Shown: piece after piece, positions 1 through 8,175 of the stretch
Layout: every line of letters begins with the position of its first letter
How positions within the stretch are numbered: position 1 is the stretch's first letter
Source: Novosphingobium indicum
Lineage (GTDB): Bacteria; Pseudomonadota; Alphaproteobacteria; Sphingomonadales; Sphingomonadaceae
DNA length: 64,000 nt
Assembly: GCF_014645195.1 (NCBI RefSeq)
Contig: NZ_BMLK01000016.1
Span: forward strand, 51,193 to 115,192
Direction of reading: 5' to 3'
Translations under genes and position numbers: made by a program
Notes under the pieces: generated by a model
What the model was told of the DNA's origin: nothing
Databases searched by the model: none
Seen by the model: only the letters and a program-made list of their open reading frames with translations

Positions 1-117
1 GCCGACATGGGCGAAAGCTTCTTCCTCTCGAGCCGCGAGATCTGGGCCAAACCCGGTGCGCTCGCGCTGTCAGTCAACAACGACCAGGCTGCCTTCGCTC
101 TGGACGCATCGGCATGA
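1..117 (+). CDS. C-terminal end of an unrecognised protein (partial)
   Basis: The frame is open from base 1 to a TGA at 115-117, giving the last 38 residues of a protein that starts outside the window. The peptide (ending in FALDASA) matches no family I recognise. Its stop overlaps the ATG of the next gene in an ATGA arrangement, which supports both being real and translationally coupled. Nothing can be said about function. Confidence 0.55.
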   Translation, partial: ADMGESFFLSSREIWAKPGALALSVNNDQAAFALDASA

Positions 118-479
118 CTGCCCGTCCAACCCGCGCCGAGGTGCGTAATCCCGTCCTGTCGCTACCCGCTGCCGAGCGACTTCGCACACTCGACCCCGAC
201 AGCCGGTCCGCCCTTCGCGCAGTTCTCATCGACCTGCAGATGGATGCCCGCCAGCGTGCCGAGACATCCTGGCGCCGGCACAAAGCCCCGATGGCCGCCT
301 ACTGGAAAGCGGTGTCCGTCTATGCGGGCCATCTGGCACGCGCGCTATCCGGCCCGGCGCATCGGCGGCCCTCCCGAGGCCAGTGTCCTGCCGACCCAAG
401 AGTGGCACTCACCCGGGGAGGATCGGGACCCATTAGAGAGAAGAGGGAAGGGGAGGGTGATCTGCCCGCCAGCAGATAA
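114..479 (+). CDS. Conserved-looking hypothetical protein, 121 aa
   Basis: The ATG overlaps the stop of the upstream partial gene (ATGA). Residues 10-75 form a plausible helical, charged domain (RNPVLSLPAAERLRTL, then SWRRHKAPMAAYWKAVSVYA). The tail after about residue 80 is Arg/Pro/Gly-rich and low in complexity. The style resembles small accessory proteins of alphaproteobacterial plasmids, but no domain is recognised. The stop lies 17 bases before the next start, so the gene probably belongs to the same transcription unit as the downstream hypotheticals. Confidence 0.5.
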   Translation: MTARPTRAEVRNPVLSLPAAERLRTLDPDSRSALRAVLIDLQMDARQRAETSWRRHKAPMAAYWKAVSVYAGHLARALSGPAHRRPSRGQCPADPRVALTRGGSGPIREKREGEGDLPASR

Positions 480-495
480 CCCAGGGAGAACCCAC

Positions 496-1248
496 ATGGC
501 CAATCATTACCTTACCAGTTCGTTCGTCCTCGAAATGTCCACCGAGGACGCTGAGATGGTCCGCCTGGCGCAGCGCGCGAGCGAAGCGCTCAGCGACTTG
601 GCTGACGAGGTCAGCTACGCCGATCTCGGACCCCGCTTTGCCGCCTTGTTTCCACCCAAGGATGGCGACGATTTCGGAAGCTTCCTCGACCTCTTCGACG
701 ATCGCAACTTCCCCAGCTTCGACTGTGACATCTCCATCGATACCTCCAACGCCGAAGGGTGCTGTGCAGTAAGCTTCAACGGCAGTAACTTCGGCGTCGA
801 ACAGGTCGCCAAGCTCATCTTCACGGCCTGCAAGTCTGCCCTGCCTTGCGCCTTCTCGTGGGCGTTTACTTGCGACCGGCTGCGTCCCGACGAATTCGGC
901 GGGGGCTGCGCTGTCATCACCGAGGCCGGAATCAACATTGATAGCACGCCCGCTATGGTCGGCCGCGCGCTTGCCGCCGCGGCCATTCTTCCCTTCGATC
1001 CGGCATGCGTCGCAATCGAGCACAAGCGATTCAGCGTCACGCAAGGCGAAGTCCTCGTATCCTACAACGGCCAGCGGATCGAACAATACGGCGACCGGAT
1101 CACGTTGATTGGCAAGGACTGGGAAGGATACCCGGATGCCTTCTGGATCGCGGTGGCGTATCGCGAAGCGATCGCACGAAGTCTCGCCAAGCGACTTCCC
1201 GTCCCCGAGGAAGCCGCAATCATGGCGCATCTACCCCAGAAGCGCTGA
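496..1248 (+). CDS. Hypothetical protein, 250 aa
   Basis: I chose the ATG at 496 rather than the upstream in-frame start at 244 because GGGAG lies just ahead of it and the upstream extension lies over the preceding gene. The protein starts MANHYLTSSF. It is acidic in its first half (PPKDGDDFGSFLDLFDDRN) and has paired Cys residues (EGCCAVSFNG) and further scattered Cys, but no recognisable motif, membrane segment or signal peptide. It ends three bases before the PP-loop gene and is likely co-transcribed with it. Function unknown. Confidence 0.65.
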   Translation: MANHYLTSSFVLEMSTEDAEMVRLAQRASEALSDLADEVSYADLGPRFAALFPPKDGDDFGSFLDLFDDRNFPSFDCDISIDTSNAEGCCAVSFNGSNFGVEQVAKLIFTACKSALPCAFSWAFTCDRLRPDEFGGGCAVITEAGINIDSTPAMVGRALAAAAILPFDPACVAIEHKRFSVTQGEVLVSYNGQRIEQYGDRITLIGKDWEGYPDAFWIAVAYREAIARSLAKRLPVPEEAAIMAHLPQKR

Positions 1249-1251
1249 CCG

Positions 1252-2382
1252 ATGCGCCCGGCCATCCTGCAACCTGCCGGCACCCTGCCGGCAGGCCTGC
1301 CGCCCCTCACGCTTCCATCGGAAATCCTCACGGCGATCCGAAGCGGAGCATGGGTCGTTTTCAACGTGTCGGGCGGCAAGGATTCCTCCGCCGCGATGTT
1401 CACCGTCAACATCGTGCTCGACCAGCTCGGTCACCCGCGCGAGCGGCGCGCCGTCATCCACGCCGATCTCGGCCGGGCCGAATGGGAGAGCACACCCGGT
1501 TTGGTCGAACAGCTCGCAGCGCTGGCCGGACTTCCTCTGACGGTGGTCCGCCGCGGTGCCGGCGATCTGTTCGATCGCTGGGCGCAGCGTTTCGCAAACG
1601 GCAAGCGCCGTTACGAGGCCCTTGAGACCTACAATCTCATTGGGCCATGGTCCTCCGCCTCGCTCCGCTTCTGTACGTCGGAGGCCAAGGCCCACGTTAT
1701 CGGCCCGCATCTTGCCCGCGTGCTGCGCGGAGCGACGATCATCAACGTGCTCGGCATCCGTCGCGACGAAAGCACTGCCCGGGCACATGCGCCGGACTGG
1801 AAACGCGACACGCGCTATGCGGCCAATGGCAACGCCCATGGTACGCGCATGATGCTCTGGCATCCCATCGCCAATTGGGCAGCGGACGAGGTCTTTTCCG
1901 CGCACGATTGTCTCGGCATCCCGCTACACGAGGCCTACACCTGCTACGCCAGCTCGCGGCTCTCGTGCCGCTTCTGTGTCCTGCAATCGAGCGCCGACGC
2001 CCGCGCATCCGCGAGCGCCCCGGCCAACCGCGATGCGTTCGTCCACTTGTGCGGGATCGAAGCGGAATCGACCTTCTCGTTTCAGCCCTCCCGCTGGCTT
2101 GCCGACACGGCGCCCGGCCTGCTGCCGGCAGACCTGCGGACGCGCATTGCGGAAGCCAAGATCGATGCCCAGCATCGCCGAGAGGCCGAAGCCGCGATGC
2201 CCGGAGGCCTGCGCTACGTCAAAGGCTGGCCGCCGCGCCTTCCGACCATGGCCGAGGCGGACCTGATCGCCAAGGCCCGCGCGCCGATCCTCGCGCGCCA
2301 CCAGCTGGCCAATCACTTCCCGACGGCCCGCGCGGTGCGCGCCCGCTTTGCCGACCTGCTTGCTCTGCGGCGGGCCGCCTGA
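1252..2382 (+). CDS. PAPS reductase-like PP-loop protein, 376 aa
   Basis: The PP-loop motif SGGKDS at residues 40-45 is the ATP-binding signature of the N-type ATP pyrophosphatase fold used by PAPS reductases, DndC and tRNA-thiolation enzymes. A second family signature, GIRRDES, is at 169-175. Cysteines occur at about 141 (RFCTSEAK) and in a cluster at 231, 239 and 242 (CYASSRLSCRFC), which could hold metal or an Fe-S cluster. Known relatives adenylate or reduce sulfur-bearing substrates or modify nucleic acid; the substrate here is unknown. No dndB, dndD or dndE partner or cysteine-biosynthesis gene is adjacent. A second, more divergent PP-loop gene lies at 4853-5842 in the same gene run. 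Confidence 0.85.
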   Translation: MRPAILQPAGTLPAGLPPLTLPSEILTAIRSGAWVVFNVSGGKDSSAAMFTVNIVLDQLGHPRERRAVIHADLGRAEWESTPGLVEQLAALAGLPLTVVRRGAGDLFDRWAQRFANGKRRYEALETYNLIGPWSSASLRFCTSEAKAHVIGPHLARVLRGATIINVLGIRRDESTARAHAPDWKRDTRYAANGNAHGTRMMLWHPIANWAADEVFSAHDCLGIPLHEAYTCYASSRLSCRFCVLQSSADARASASAPANRDAFVHLCGIEAESTFSFQPSRWLADTAPGLLPADLRTRIAEAKIDAQHRREAEAAMPGGLRYVKGWPPRLPTMAEADLIAKARAPILARHQLANHFPTARAVRARFADLLALRRAA

Positions 2383-2405
2383 CCTTACCACGAAAGGAAA
2401 CGCCC

Positions 2406-3722
2406 ATGGCCGATATCAGGGATCTTCCCGTCATGACCAAAGCCGATGCCGTCTCGATCGGTTTTGCAGGCTTCAACGACGTGCCGCACAAGCCGATTGA
2501 CATACCGGACGGCGAATTCACGATTACCGCCAAAACCAGCGACGGACGCCGCGTCACCTTTTGCTTCCTGCCCGGAAAGGACTATGGCCCGGCAGAATTC
2601 GTCGACATCCAGTATCACGGTGCCGGCACGGCGATCCCCAATACCGATGGCGAACATTCGCCGATATTCAACGCCTTCGGCATCGGACGCGGCGGCCGCC
2701 ATATCCTCGATGCGCGTTCGTTGCCGCTCGAGGATCGCCCTTCGATCCTCGTTCTGATGCTCGATCAGCCCAGCGACCACGATGGCCCCAATCGTCCGAA
2801 CGCCCACGAGCGCCCCGTTGGCGCGATGTCCCACCAGACGTCATCGGTCCTCGCTGAGTGTCCGACCGTCGCCGGTTCCGCTACTCCCGGCGCCAAGCCC
2901 CTATGGGCTGCGCATTTCCCCGATTTCCCGCCTGCGGCCATGCCGCCGATACCCGACAACTGGATCGACGAGAGCTGGCGCAACGACGCCGCGCCCAGCT
3001 TCAAGGCCTGTACCGGGCCGATGGGCGAGCCAGTGGAAATGTGGATCGATTATCTCGACCCGGCGATGCGCGAGATCGTCGGCGCGCCGCGCTTCGCGCT
3101 TTACCGCCGCGACACCGAAGATGACCTCGTGCCTATCTATTCCGGCGATGACCAGGCCGAAGCTATGGAACACGCCAACCGTGAAACTCTCGCCTGCGCC
3201 TTCGCCAAGGCCGTGGCCCAGGCGCTGACCTGTAGAGAGTGGCAAGCCATGCGCCTCGCCAACCGGACGATCATGCCCGGCGCCTGTGCCTCTCACGACT
3301 ACATCGATGCGAACATGATCATGCATGACGTCTGGCTGTCCTGCCGCGGCGCCGCGCTGATCGCCCAAGGCAAGATCACGGACATCGGCGATGACCTTGA
3401 TCACGTCAACGCGGCCTGGTCGATCGCCAAGGCTCACTACCTCACCGCCACATCCGAGGGTGAACGCTTCGACGCATGGCGGTGCGGCGGGCGCGACATC
3501 CCCAACCTCTTGGCCACCGGTGCCGACATGGAACCCGGTAGCCAGGCGGTGCGCACACACCGGATCTATGAACCGGGAAGCATCGACCTCGACGAAAAGG
3601 AACAGCTCCTCGTCACCATCGGCAGCGATACGCGAACCTTCGAGAACCTGATCGAGGCTGAAGGGCATCTCTGGCGCGCTTATGCGGCTTTCGAATTCGA
3701 ACACCACGGCGCGGCAAGCTAA
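2406..3722 (+). CDS. Hypothetical protein, 438 aa
   Basis: The ATG at 2406 is preceded by AAAGGAAA and starts MADIRDLPVM; longer in-frame starts overlap the PP-loop gene and are rejected. The first half (to about residue 130) contains a compact region around DGRRVTFCFLPGKDYG. A Pro-rich linker follows (PDFPPAAMPPIPDNW), then a long acidic C-terminal part with helices. No catalytic motif, membrane segment or signal peptide is seen. The gene follows the PP-loop gene by 23 bases and probably shares its transcript. Function unknown. Confidence 0.65.
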   Translation: MADIRDLPVMTKADAVSIGFAGFNDVPHKPIDIPDGEFTITAKTSDGRRVTFCFLPGKDYGPAEFVDIQYHGAGTAIPNTDGEHSPIFNAFGIGRGGRHILDARSLPLEDRPSILVLMLDQPSDHDGPNRPNAHERPVGAMSHQTSSVLAECPTVAGSATPGAKPLWAAHFPDFPPAAMPPIPDNWIDESWRNDAAPSFKACTGPMGEPVEMWIDYLDPAMREIVGAPRFALYRRDTEDDLVPIYSGDDQAEAMEHANRETLACAFAKAVAQALTCREWQAMRLANRTIMPGACASHDYIDANMIMHDVWLSCRGAALIAQGKITDIGDDLDHVNAAWSIAKAHYLTATSEGERFDAWRCGGRDIPNLLATGADMEPGSQAVRTHRIYEPGSIDLDEKEQLLVTIGSDTRTFENLIEAEGHLWRAYAAFEFEHHGAAS

Positions 3723-3807
3723 ATTTTCCCCTCTCGCACGGCCTTGGAGTGGAGAGGGAAAGGGAAGGGCGGAGGCGGAGTAAGTCCACGCCGGAAGGAG
3801 AAGTCCT

Positions 3808-4035
3808 ATGTCCCCCGATACGAAGCAGCCCGCAGCAGCCGCGCCTCACGGCGGCGTGAAGATCATGGTTTGGCCGGACGGCACCTGGTGCTGGCAGGAT
3901 GAATATTGCCCCGCCGACTATGCTTCCATGTCCGACGATTTCGAGATCATCGACATGGACGACATGCCCCGCGTCGAACGGCTCGCGCGCGACCACGCGC
4001 AGCTGTGCGACGACATTCTCAACGAACTTCACTGA
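3808..4035 (+). CDS. Small acidic hypothetical protein, 75 aa
   Basis: A strong ribosome binding site (GGAAGGAGAAG) lies ahead of the ATG at 3808. The product has a Trp-rich core (KIMVWPDGTWCWQDEY) and an acidic C-terminal helix. The following gene starts 10 bases after its stop, again with a good GAGGAGG site. The 85 bases upstream are purine-rich and hold no gene. No family is recognised. Confidence 0.6.
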   Translation: MSPDTKQPAAAAPHGGVKIMVWPDGTWCWQDEYCPADYASMSDDFEIIDMDDMPRVERLARDHAQLCDDILNELH

Positions 4036-4045
4036 GGAGGCCATC

Positions 4046-4507
4046 ATGGTAGATCGCGTTTCCGCCTGGATCACGCTGGGCGGCTCCATCAATCCCGCCG
4101 TCTGGGCAAACCTCAAAACCGCGATCGCGGACGAGGGCCTGTCCACCGACTGGGGCGGCGAACCCTTCGACGAAGCGGAGCGTATCGATGGCCAAGCGCT
4201 GGAGCTGTGCGCCGAGGAAGTCGCCTACGGCAGATTCACGAAGCTCGAAGAGCTCTGCCACCGGCACGGCGTTCCCTTCGTTCGCTCCTGTAATGGCTAT
4301 GACAGCCAGTGGGGCGCTGAACGCGTCGTCTTCACAGGCACAGGAGAACCCGTCACCTTTCCCATCGGCAACGATGGCAACCCCTACGTCGACCGCACGA
4401 AGATCGCCGAACTTGGCAGTCTGGAGGCCGTGGAAACCTATCTCGACGCTGCCGATTTTGCCGTGCCGCCTCTTGTCGTGACGGCTGAGGAGGCTTCGCA
4501 TGACTAG
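4046..4507 (+). CDS. Hypothetical protein, 153 aa
   Basis: The ATG at 4046 follows GAGGAGG with a six-base gap and was preferred to an in-frame start at 3899 that lies inside the previous gene. The product (MVDRVSAWITLGGSI) contains a region rich in acidic residues and CHRHGVPFVRSCNGYDSQWG around residues 73-92. No signal peptide or membrane segment is visible. It overlaps the next gene by eight bases, which implies coupled translation. No function can be assigned. Confidence 0.65.
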   Translation: MVDRVSAWITLGGSINPAVWANLKTAIADEGLSTDWGGEPFDEAERIDGQALELCAEEVAYGRFTKLEELCHRHGVPFVRSCNGYDSQWGAERVVFTGTGEPVTFPIGNDGNPYVDRTKIAELGSLEAVETYLDAADFAVPPLVVTAEEASHD

Positions 4508-4856
4508 CGCAAGGACCTCACGCGAAGCCATCGCCCGTTCTCACAGCAAGGCAACTCTCCACGAGGTGGCCCATATGCTCGTGCTGAGCACGGAACATAT
4601 GAGCCCTGACACAGCCCAAAACTGGATGCCTCTCTGTCCCTGGGCCTGTTTCGAGAAGGCCGACTTCGGGTGGTTCATGTACGCCGCCGTCGATGTCGGC
4701 ATCATCCGGGCGAATGACCTGCCGGCCGAGATCCACGCGGCCATCGACGTTGCCAAACGCGAGAACTGCGAATGGATCATGTGGGATTGCGATGGCCCGT
4801 GCATTGACGAGTTGCCGCAATTCGCATGGGATCATGAAACCCAGGTGCCCGCATGA
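4500..4856 (+). CDS. DUF5983-like protein, 118 aa
   Basis: The central and C-terminal pattern resembles small plasmid-borne DUF5983-type proteins: LVLSTEHMSPDTAQ near residue 27, FGWFMYAAVD near 57, and CEWIMWDCDGPCIDELP near 93. This is recalled from general family knowledge and was not searched. The family has no established biochemical role. The gene overlaps its upstream neighbour by eight bases and its downstream neighbour by four (ATGA), so it sits in the middle of a coupled run. Confidence 0.55.
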   Translation: MTSARTSREAIARSHSKATLHEVAHMLVLSTEHMSPDTAQNWMPLCPWACFEKADFGWFMYAAVDVGIIRANDLPAEIHAAIDVAKRENCEWIMWDCDGPCIDELPQFAWDHETQVPA

Positions 4857-5842
4857 CACGGCTGCAGATGCCATCGCAGACCATGCGCACAACAACCCGG
4901 GTGCGGGACTATCTGGCGCTGCCGCGGCCGCCTGTTGTCCTCGCTTACGGCATCGGCGTCGATTCCACCGCGCTCCTGGTCGAGCTTGAAGCGCGCGGCG
5001 AGGCGCCTGACCTGGTCCTCGCCGCCGACACGGGAGTCGAGAATCCTCTTACTTACGAATACCTCGACATCATCCGGCCATGGATGGCCGCGCGCGGCAT
5101 TCCTTTCGAAATCGTGCGCTATCAGCCGCGGCGCTTCAAACATTGGCCGCCATACTATTCGCTGCTCGAAATGTGCCTCACCAATGCCACGCTGCCGAGC
5201 AAGAGCTTGGGCGGGTCGAGCTGCTCGCTCAAATACAAAAAGGCGCCGCAGGACGCATTCCTGAAGACGTGGCAGCCCGCGATCGACGCATGGGCGAGGG
5301 GCCAGAAGGTCACCCGCCTGATCGGTTTCGACGCCGGCAAGCGCGACACGATCCGCTACACGCGCGCGGCCAAAATCGTCGATCCGCTCTACGAGTACCG
5401 TTACCCGCTACGCGAATGGGGCATGGACCGGGAGGCCTGCGAAAAGCGCATCGCCGCTGCCGGCCTGCCGGTGCCGCCCAAATCGAGCTGCTGGTTCTGC
5501 ATCGGAATGACCCCGGATGAAGTCCGGACACTGCCGGTCTGGTGTCTGCGCCTGATTGTCCTGGTCGAAGCGCGTGCGGCGCCGCGCCTGCACACTGTCG
5601 AGGGGCTCTGGCGCAAGTCCACCCGCGCGCGGCCAGGCCGGATGACGGATTTTATCCGGCATGAACGTCTGCTCCCCGCAGACGACATCGACCAGATCAC
5701 CCGCGAGGCCCCACTCGACCTCATCCGCTTCCAGGACGTCGCGGCATCGATCCCGGTTGCCGAGCGGCCAACCATGCGCAGCTGGATCGAACGCTTCAAC
5801 GCGGCAATCCCGCCATCCGAGCGGCCCAAACTGGCCGCCTGA
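4853..5842 (+). CDS. Second PP-loop (PAPS reductase-like) protein, 329 aa
   Basis: The N-terminal motif AYGIGVDST (residues 31-39) is a divergent PP-loop in which the usual SGGxDS is altered. It is followed by DLVLAADTGVENP and LIGFDAGKRDT (157-166), which take the place of the GxRxxES element. Cys residues at 124 (GSSCSLKYKK) and a CWFC pair at 213-216 are potential metal or Fe-S ligands. The start overlaps the previous stop as ATGA. Together with the gene at 1252-2382 it suggests a two-enzyme sulfur- or nucleotide-modifying function, but substrate and partner are unknown. Confidence 0.75.
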   Translation: MTRLQMPSQTMRTTTRVRDYLALPRPPVVLAYGIGVDSTALLVELEARGEAPDLVLAADTGVENPLTYEYLDIIRPWMAARGIPFEIVRYQPRRFKHWPPYYSLLEMCLTNATLPSKSLGGSSCSLKYKKAPQDAFLKTWQPAIDAWARGQKVTRLIGFDAGKRDTIRYTRAAKIVDPLYEYRYPLREWGMDREACEKRIAAAGLPVPPKSSCWFCIGMTPDEVRTLPVWCLRLIVLVEARAAPRLHTVEGLWRKSTRARPGRMTDFIRHERLLPADDIDQITREAPLDLIRFQDVAASIPVAERPTMRSWIERFNAAIPPSERPKLAA

Positions 5843-5860
5843 CACCACCGGAGACTTCTG

Positions 5861-6232
5861 ATGTTGAACACAACGGCGCCCAAGGACCTATCCCGGCGCG
5901 AGATCCTCGCGCGCCTCAATGACCGCTGCAGGCATGGTCTCGACCGCAACGCGCGGACAGTCATGACCCGGACCTGCCTTGGGACATTCGCCGGCGATAG
6001 CAAGGTCAATGAACTGGTTGCCCAAGCCCAGATCCTCGCCGCGATCCGCAAGTTCGTCTATCCGGCAGACGATCGAAGCGAACACGACCGCGGCCAGATC
6101 GAGTATCAGGGCCACACCGTCTATTTCGCGATCGACGCCTACGACACAAACCTGGAGTATGGCTCGCCCGATCCGGCCGATGCCAGTGTCAGCCGGCGCG
6201 TCATGACGATCATGATGCGCGACGACCTTTGA
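5861..6232 (+). CDS. DUF3768 domain protein, 123 aa
   Basis: The protein has the DUF3768 layout: an N-terminal LNDRCRHG helix, a central YPADDRSEHDRGQIEYQGHT region, and the C-terminal YGSPDPADASVSRRVMTIMM signature. DUF3768 proteins are small cytoplasmic proteins of alphaproteobacterial plasmids and islands with no known activity. The gene starts 18 bases after the PP-loop gene, so it closes the first coupled run. After it comes a short regulatory stretch serving the toxin-antitoxin pair. Confidence 0.8.
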   Translation: MLNTTAPKDLSRREILARLNDRCRHGLDRNARTVMTRTCLGTFAGDSKVNELVAQAQILAAIRKFVYPADDRSEHDRGQIEYQGHTVYFAIDAYDTNLEYGSPDPADASVSRRVMTIMMRDDL

Positions 6233-6250
6233 ACGTCATGCGGCAATTGC

Positions 6251-6299
6251 AAATCCGCGTATTCCGTAATATACGGAATGTATATCGCTATGCGGATTT
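6251..6299 (+). promoter_or_regulatory. Nested inverted repeats upstream of toxin-antitoxin genes (candidate operator)
   Basis: An inner perfect inverted repeat, ATTCCGTA and TACGGAAT with a 3-base centre, spans 6261-6279. An outer pair, AAATCCGC (6251-6258) and GCGGATTT (6292-6299), encloses it with a centre shifted by about five bases. The structure lies 22 bases upstream of the Phd-like antitoxin start. Phd/YefM-type antitoxins autoregulate by binding such palindromes, so this is the obvious operator; binding is inferred. Confidence 0.7.
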
Positions 6300-6321
6300 C
6301 GCGCCAGCAGGAGATCAGGCC

Positions 6322-6588
6322 ATGAGCTCGTCCATCGAAACCTTCCGCTCGAGCGAAGTCTCGAAGCGCTTCGGCTTCTTCTACGATGAAGCCATGACCC
6401 ACCCGATCGCCGTCGAACGCAACGGTGCGGCACGCGTCGTCATGCTCTCAGCTGCTGAATTCGAGCGTCTGTCACGCCTCGATCACGTCGCCCTTGCACC
6501 CGAAGAGTTGAGCAACGAGGCCATCAACGCCATCCGCAATGCAGATCCGGTCGCCGAGTCCTACGATGCCAACAAATTCCTGGACTGA
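6322..6588 (+). CDS. Phd/YefM-family antitoxin, 88 aa
   Basis: The ATG at 6322 is preceded by AGGAG. Residues 1-50 follow the Phd fold pattern: FRSSEVSKRFGFFYDEAMTH, then IAVERNGAARVVMLSAAEFERL. The length is normal for the family. The C-terminus (DPVAESYDANKFLD) would be the toxin-neutralising region. It overlaps the toxin gene by 23 bases, so translation of the two is coupled. A double inverted repeat immediately upstream is the likely autoregulatory operator. Pairing of a Phd-type antitoxin with a PemK/MazF-type toxin is inferred from the overlap. Confidence 0.85.
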   Translation: MSSSIETFRSSEVSKRFGFFYDEAMTHPIAVERNGAARVVMLSAAEFERLSRLDHVALAPEELSNEAINAIRNADPVAESYDANKFLD

Positions 6589-6982
6589 ACCGCGCGCCGG
6601 CGAAATCATCAACTACCTCTACCTCTGGCGGCACGAGTACGAACGCGGCCAGGACGACGGCCGGAAAGTACGGCCCTGCATGGTGGTGGCCACTTATCGC
6701 AAAGAGGGGCGCCTTCGCGTTATCACCGTCCCGCTGACCACGCGCGACTACTCGCCCGATTTCTCGATCAAGCTACCGCTACGCCTGATCGACCATCTCC
6801 GCCTCGATATACGCAGCAGCGTCGTGTGGAACGATGTTAATGAGTTCACATGGGTCGGGCCTGACGTCCGATCCGGTACGGATGGAAACTGTGTGATCGG
6901 CGCGATGCCGGAAAAGATCTACCGTCAAGTGGCGGCCAACATCGTCGCGCACCGAGTGAAGATCACGCACCGCACGGAGTAA
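6566..6982 (+). CDS. PemK/MazF-like toxin, 138 aa
   Basis: Starting at the ATG at 6566 (MPTNSWTEPRAGEIINYLYL) the protein has the PemK/MazF order: a GEI strand, then EYERGQDDGRKVRPCMVVA around residues 23-41 and RLRVITVPLTTRD. These are the conserved beta-barrel elements of this ribonuclease toxin family. Family members cleave RNA and are held inactive by the partner antitoxin. The start is inside the antitoxin gene. The downstream reading frame begins at the toxin's own stop (TAATG). Family assignment is likely; the exact RNA target is unknown. Confidence 0.75.
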   Translation: MPTNSWTEPRAGEIINYLYLWRHEYERGQDDGRKVRPCMVVATYRKEGRLRVITVPLTTRDYSPDFSIKLPLRLIDHLRLDIRSSVVWNDVNEFTWVGPDVRSGTDGNCVIGAMPEKIYRQVAANIVAHRVKITHRTE

Positions 6983-7339
6983 TGCGGGAGACGACGGACG
7001 AGCGGCGACTAATGGAGACTCTCATGCGCGATTACAGCAATCGGCTGATCTCGATCAGCTGGCATTTTCTTACGCCAGACGAATGCCAGAAGCGTGCGGA
7101 AGCCGACATCGAGCCTGATCAGCGCTTCTGCGACATGCGCGCCGAGCCCGGTGATGGCGAATATTTCGATCCTGCGGTCGATCATTTTCAGCAACTCGCT
7201 GGACCGCGCGGAGAACTGCTGGACTGTCTTCAAATCGACCTGCTCCGGCCCACCTACGATTACCTGTCGTTGAAATATAACTCGTTGTTATATCTCCTCA
7301 TCCGTGCCGAAGACGCCTTGATCCACGCGCTCAAAGCTA

Positions 7340-8175
7340 GGCTCAGGACCCATTGATTGCCAGGCGGCGATATGATTCAGGCTCCGCAAGGAGACTGAGC
7401 ATGAGCAACCTGTATTGGCTGACGGATGAGCAGATGGCGCGGCTTTCGCCTTACTTTCCCAAGAGCCATGGGAAGCCCCGTGTTGATGACCGGCGGGTGC
7501 TGAGCGGGATCATCTTCGTCAACCGCAACGGCCTGCGCTGGCGCGACGCACCCAGGGAATATGGGCCTCACAAGACCTTGTATAATCGCTGGAAGCGGTG
7601 GGGCGAGATGGGAGTGTTCACCCGAATGATGGAAGGCCTCTCCGCCCAGAGGGCTGAGCCCCAGACTATTATGATTGATGCGACCTATCTCAAGGCTCAC
7701 CGCACGGCTTCCAGCCTTGGGGTAAAAAAGGGGCCCTTGGGCGCCTGATCGGGCGGACCAAGGGCGGCATGAACACCAAGCTACACGCCGTCACCGATGC
7801 CAACGGCCGTCCCTTGAGCTTCTTCATTACCGCAGGTCAAATCAGCGATTACACGGGCGCTGCGGCCCTGCTCGACGACTTACCCAAAGCCAAGTGGATG
7901 CTGGCAGACCGGGGCTATGATGCCGAATGGTTCCGGGACGCGCTCGAGCAAAAGGGCATCAAGCCCTGCATCCCAGGCCGGAAATCCCGCTCTTTTCCCG
8001 TCAAATACGACAAGCGCCGGTACAAACGCCGCAACCGCATCGAGATCATGTTCGGCCGACTTAAGGACTGGCGCCGTGTGGCGACGCGATACGATCGCTG
8101 CCCGACAGTCTTCTTTTCGACACTCGCTCTGGCCGCGACCGTGCTCTTCTGGCTGTGATCAACGAGTCCTGAGCC
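7340..8175 (+). mobile_element. IS5-family element, IS427-like, 836 bp
   Basis: The terminal inverted repeats begin GGCTCAGGAC on both ends (left at 7340, right ending at 8175). The bases TA flank each side (7338-7339 and 8176-8177) as a target duplication, typical of the IS427 group. Inside are two overlapping transposase frames. The element is inserted in a hypothetical gene and appears intact. Confidence 0.85.
7401..8158 (+). CDS. IS427-type transposase made by -1 frameshift (two frames)
   Basis: Frame one (7401-7748, 115 aa) begins MSNLYWLTDEQMARL, a typical N-terminal domain of IS5-family transposases, and ends with the first catalytic Asp region (MIDATYLKAHR). Frame two continues in the -1 frame through GGMNTKLHAV to 8158 and carries the second Asp (LADRGYDAEWF) and the catalytic Glu (RRNRIEIMFGRLKDWR). 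An AAAAAAG run at 7724-7730, shortly before the end of frame one, is the likely slippage site. The fused DDE protein would cut and paste the element. The start has AAGGAG upstream. Confidence 0.85.

Noticed and set aside
433..1230. Long minus-strand frame opposite the 250-aa gene
   Set aside because: Shadow frame: no ribosome binding site, low-complexity composition, and the plus strand has a well-placed start and belongs to a coherent gene run.
1252..2382. dnd phosphorothioation locus
   Set aside because: The PP-loop protein alone resembles DndC in motif, but dndB, dndD and dndE partners are absent.
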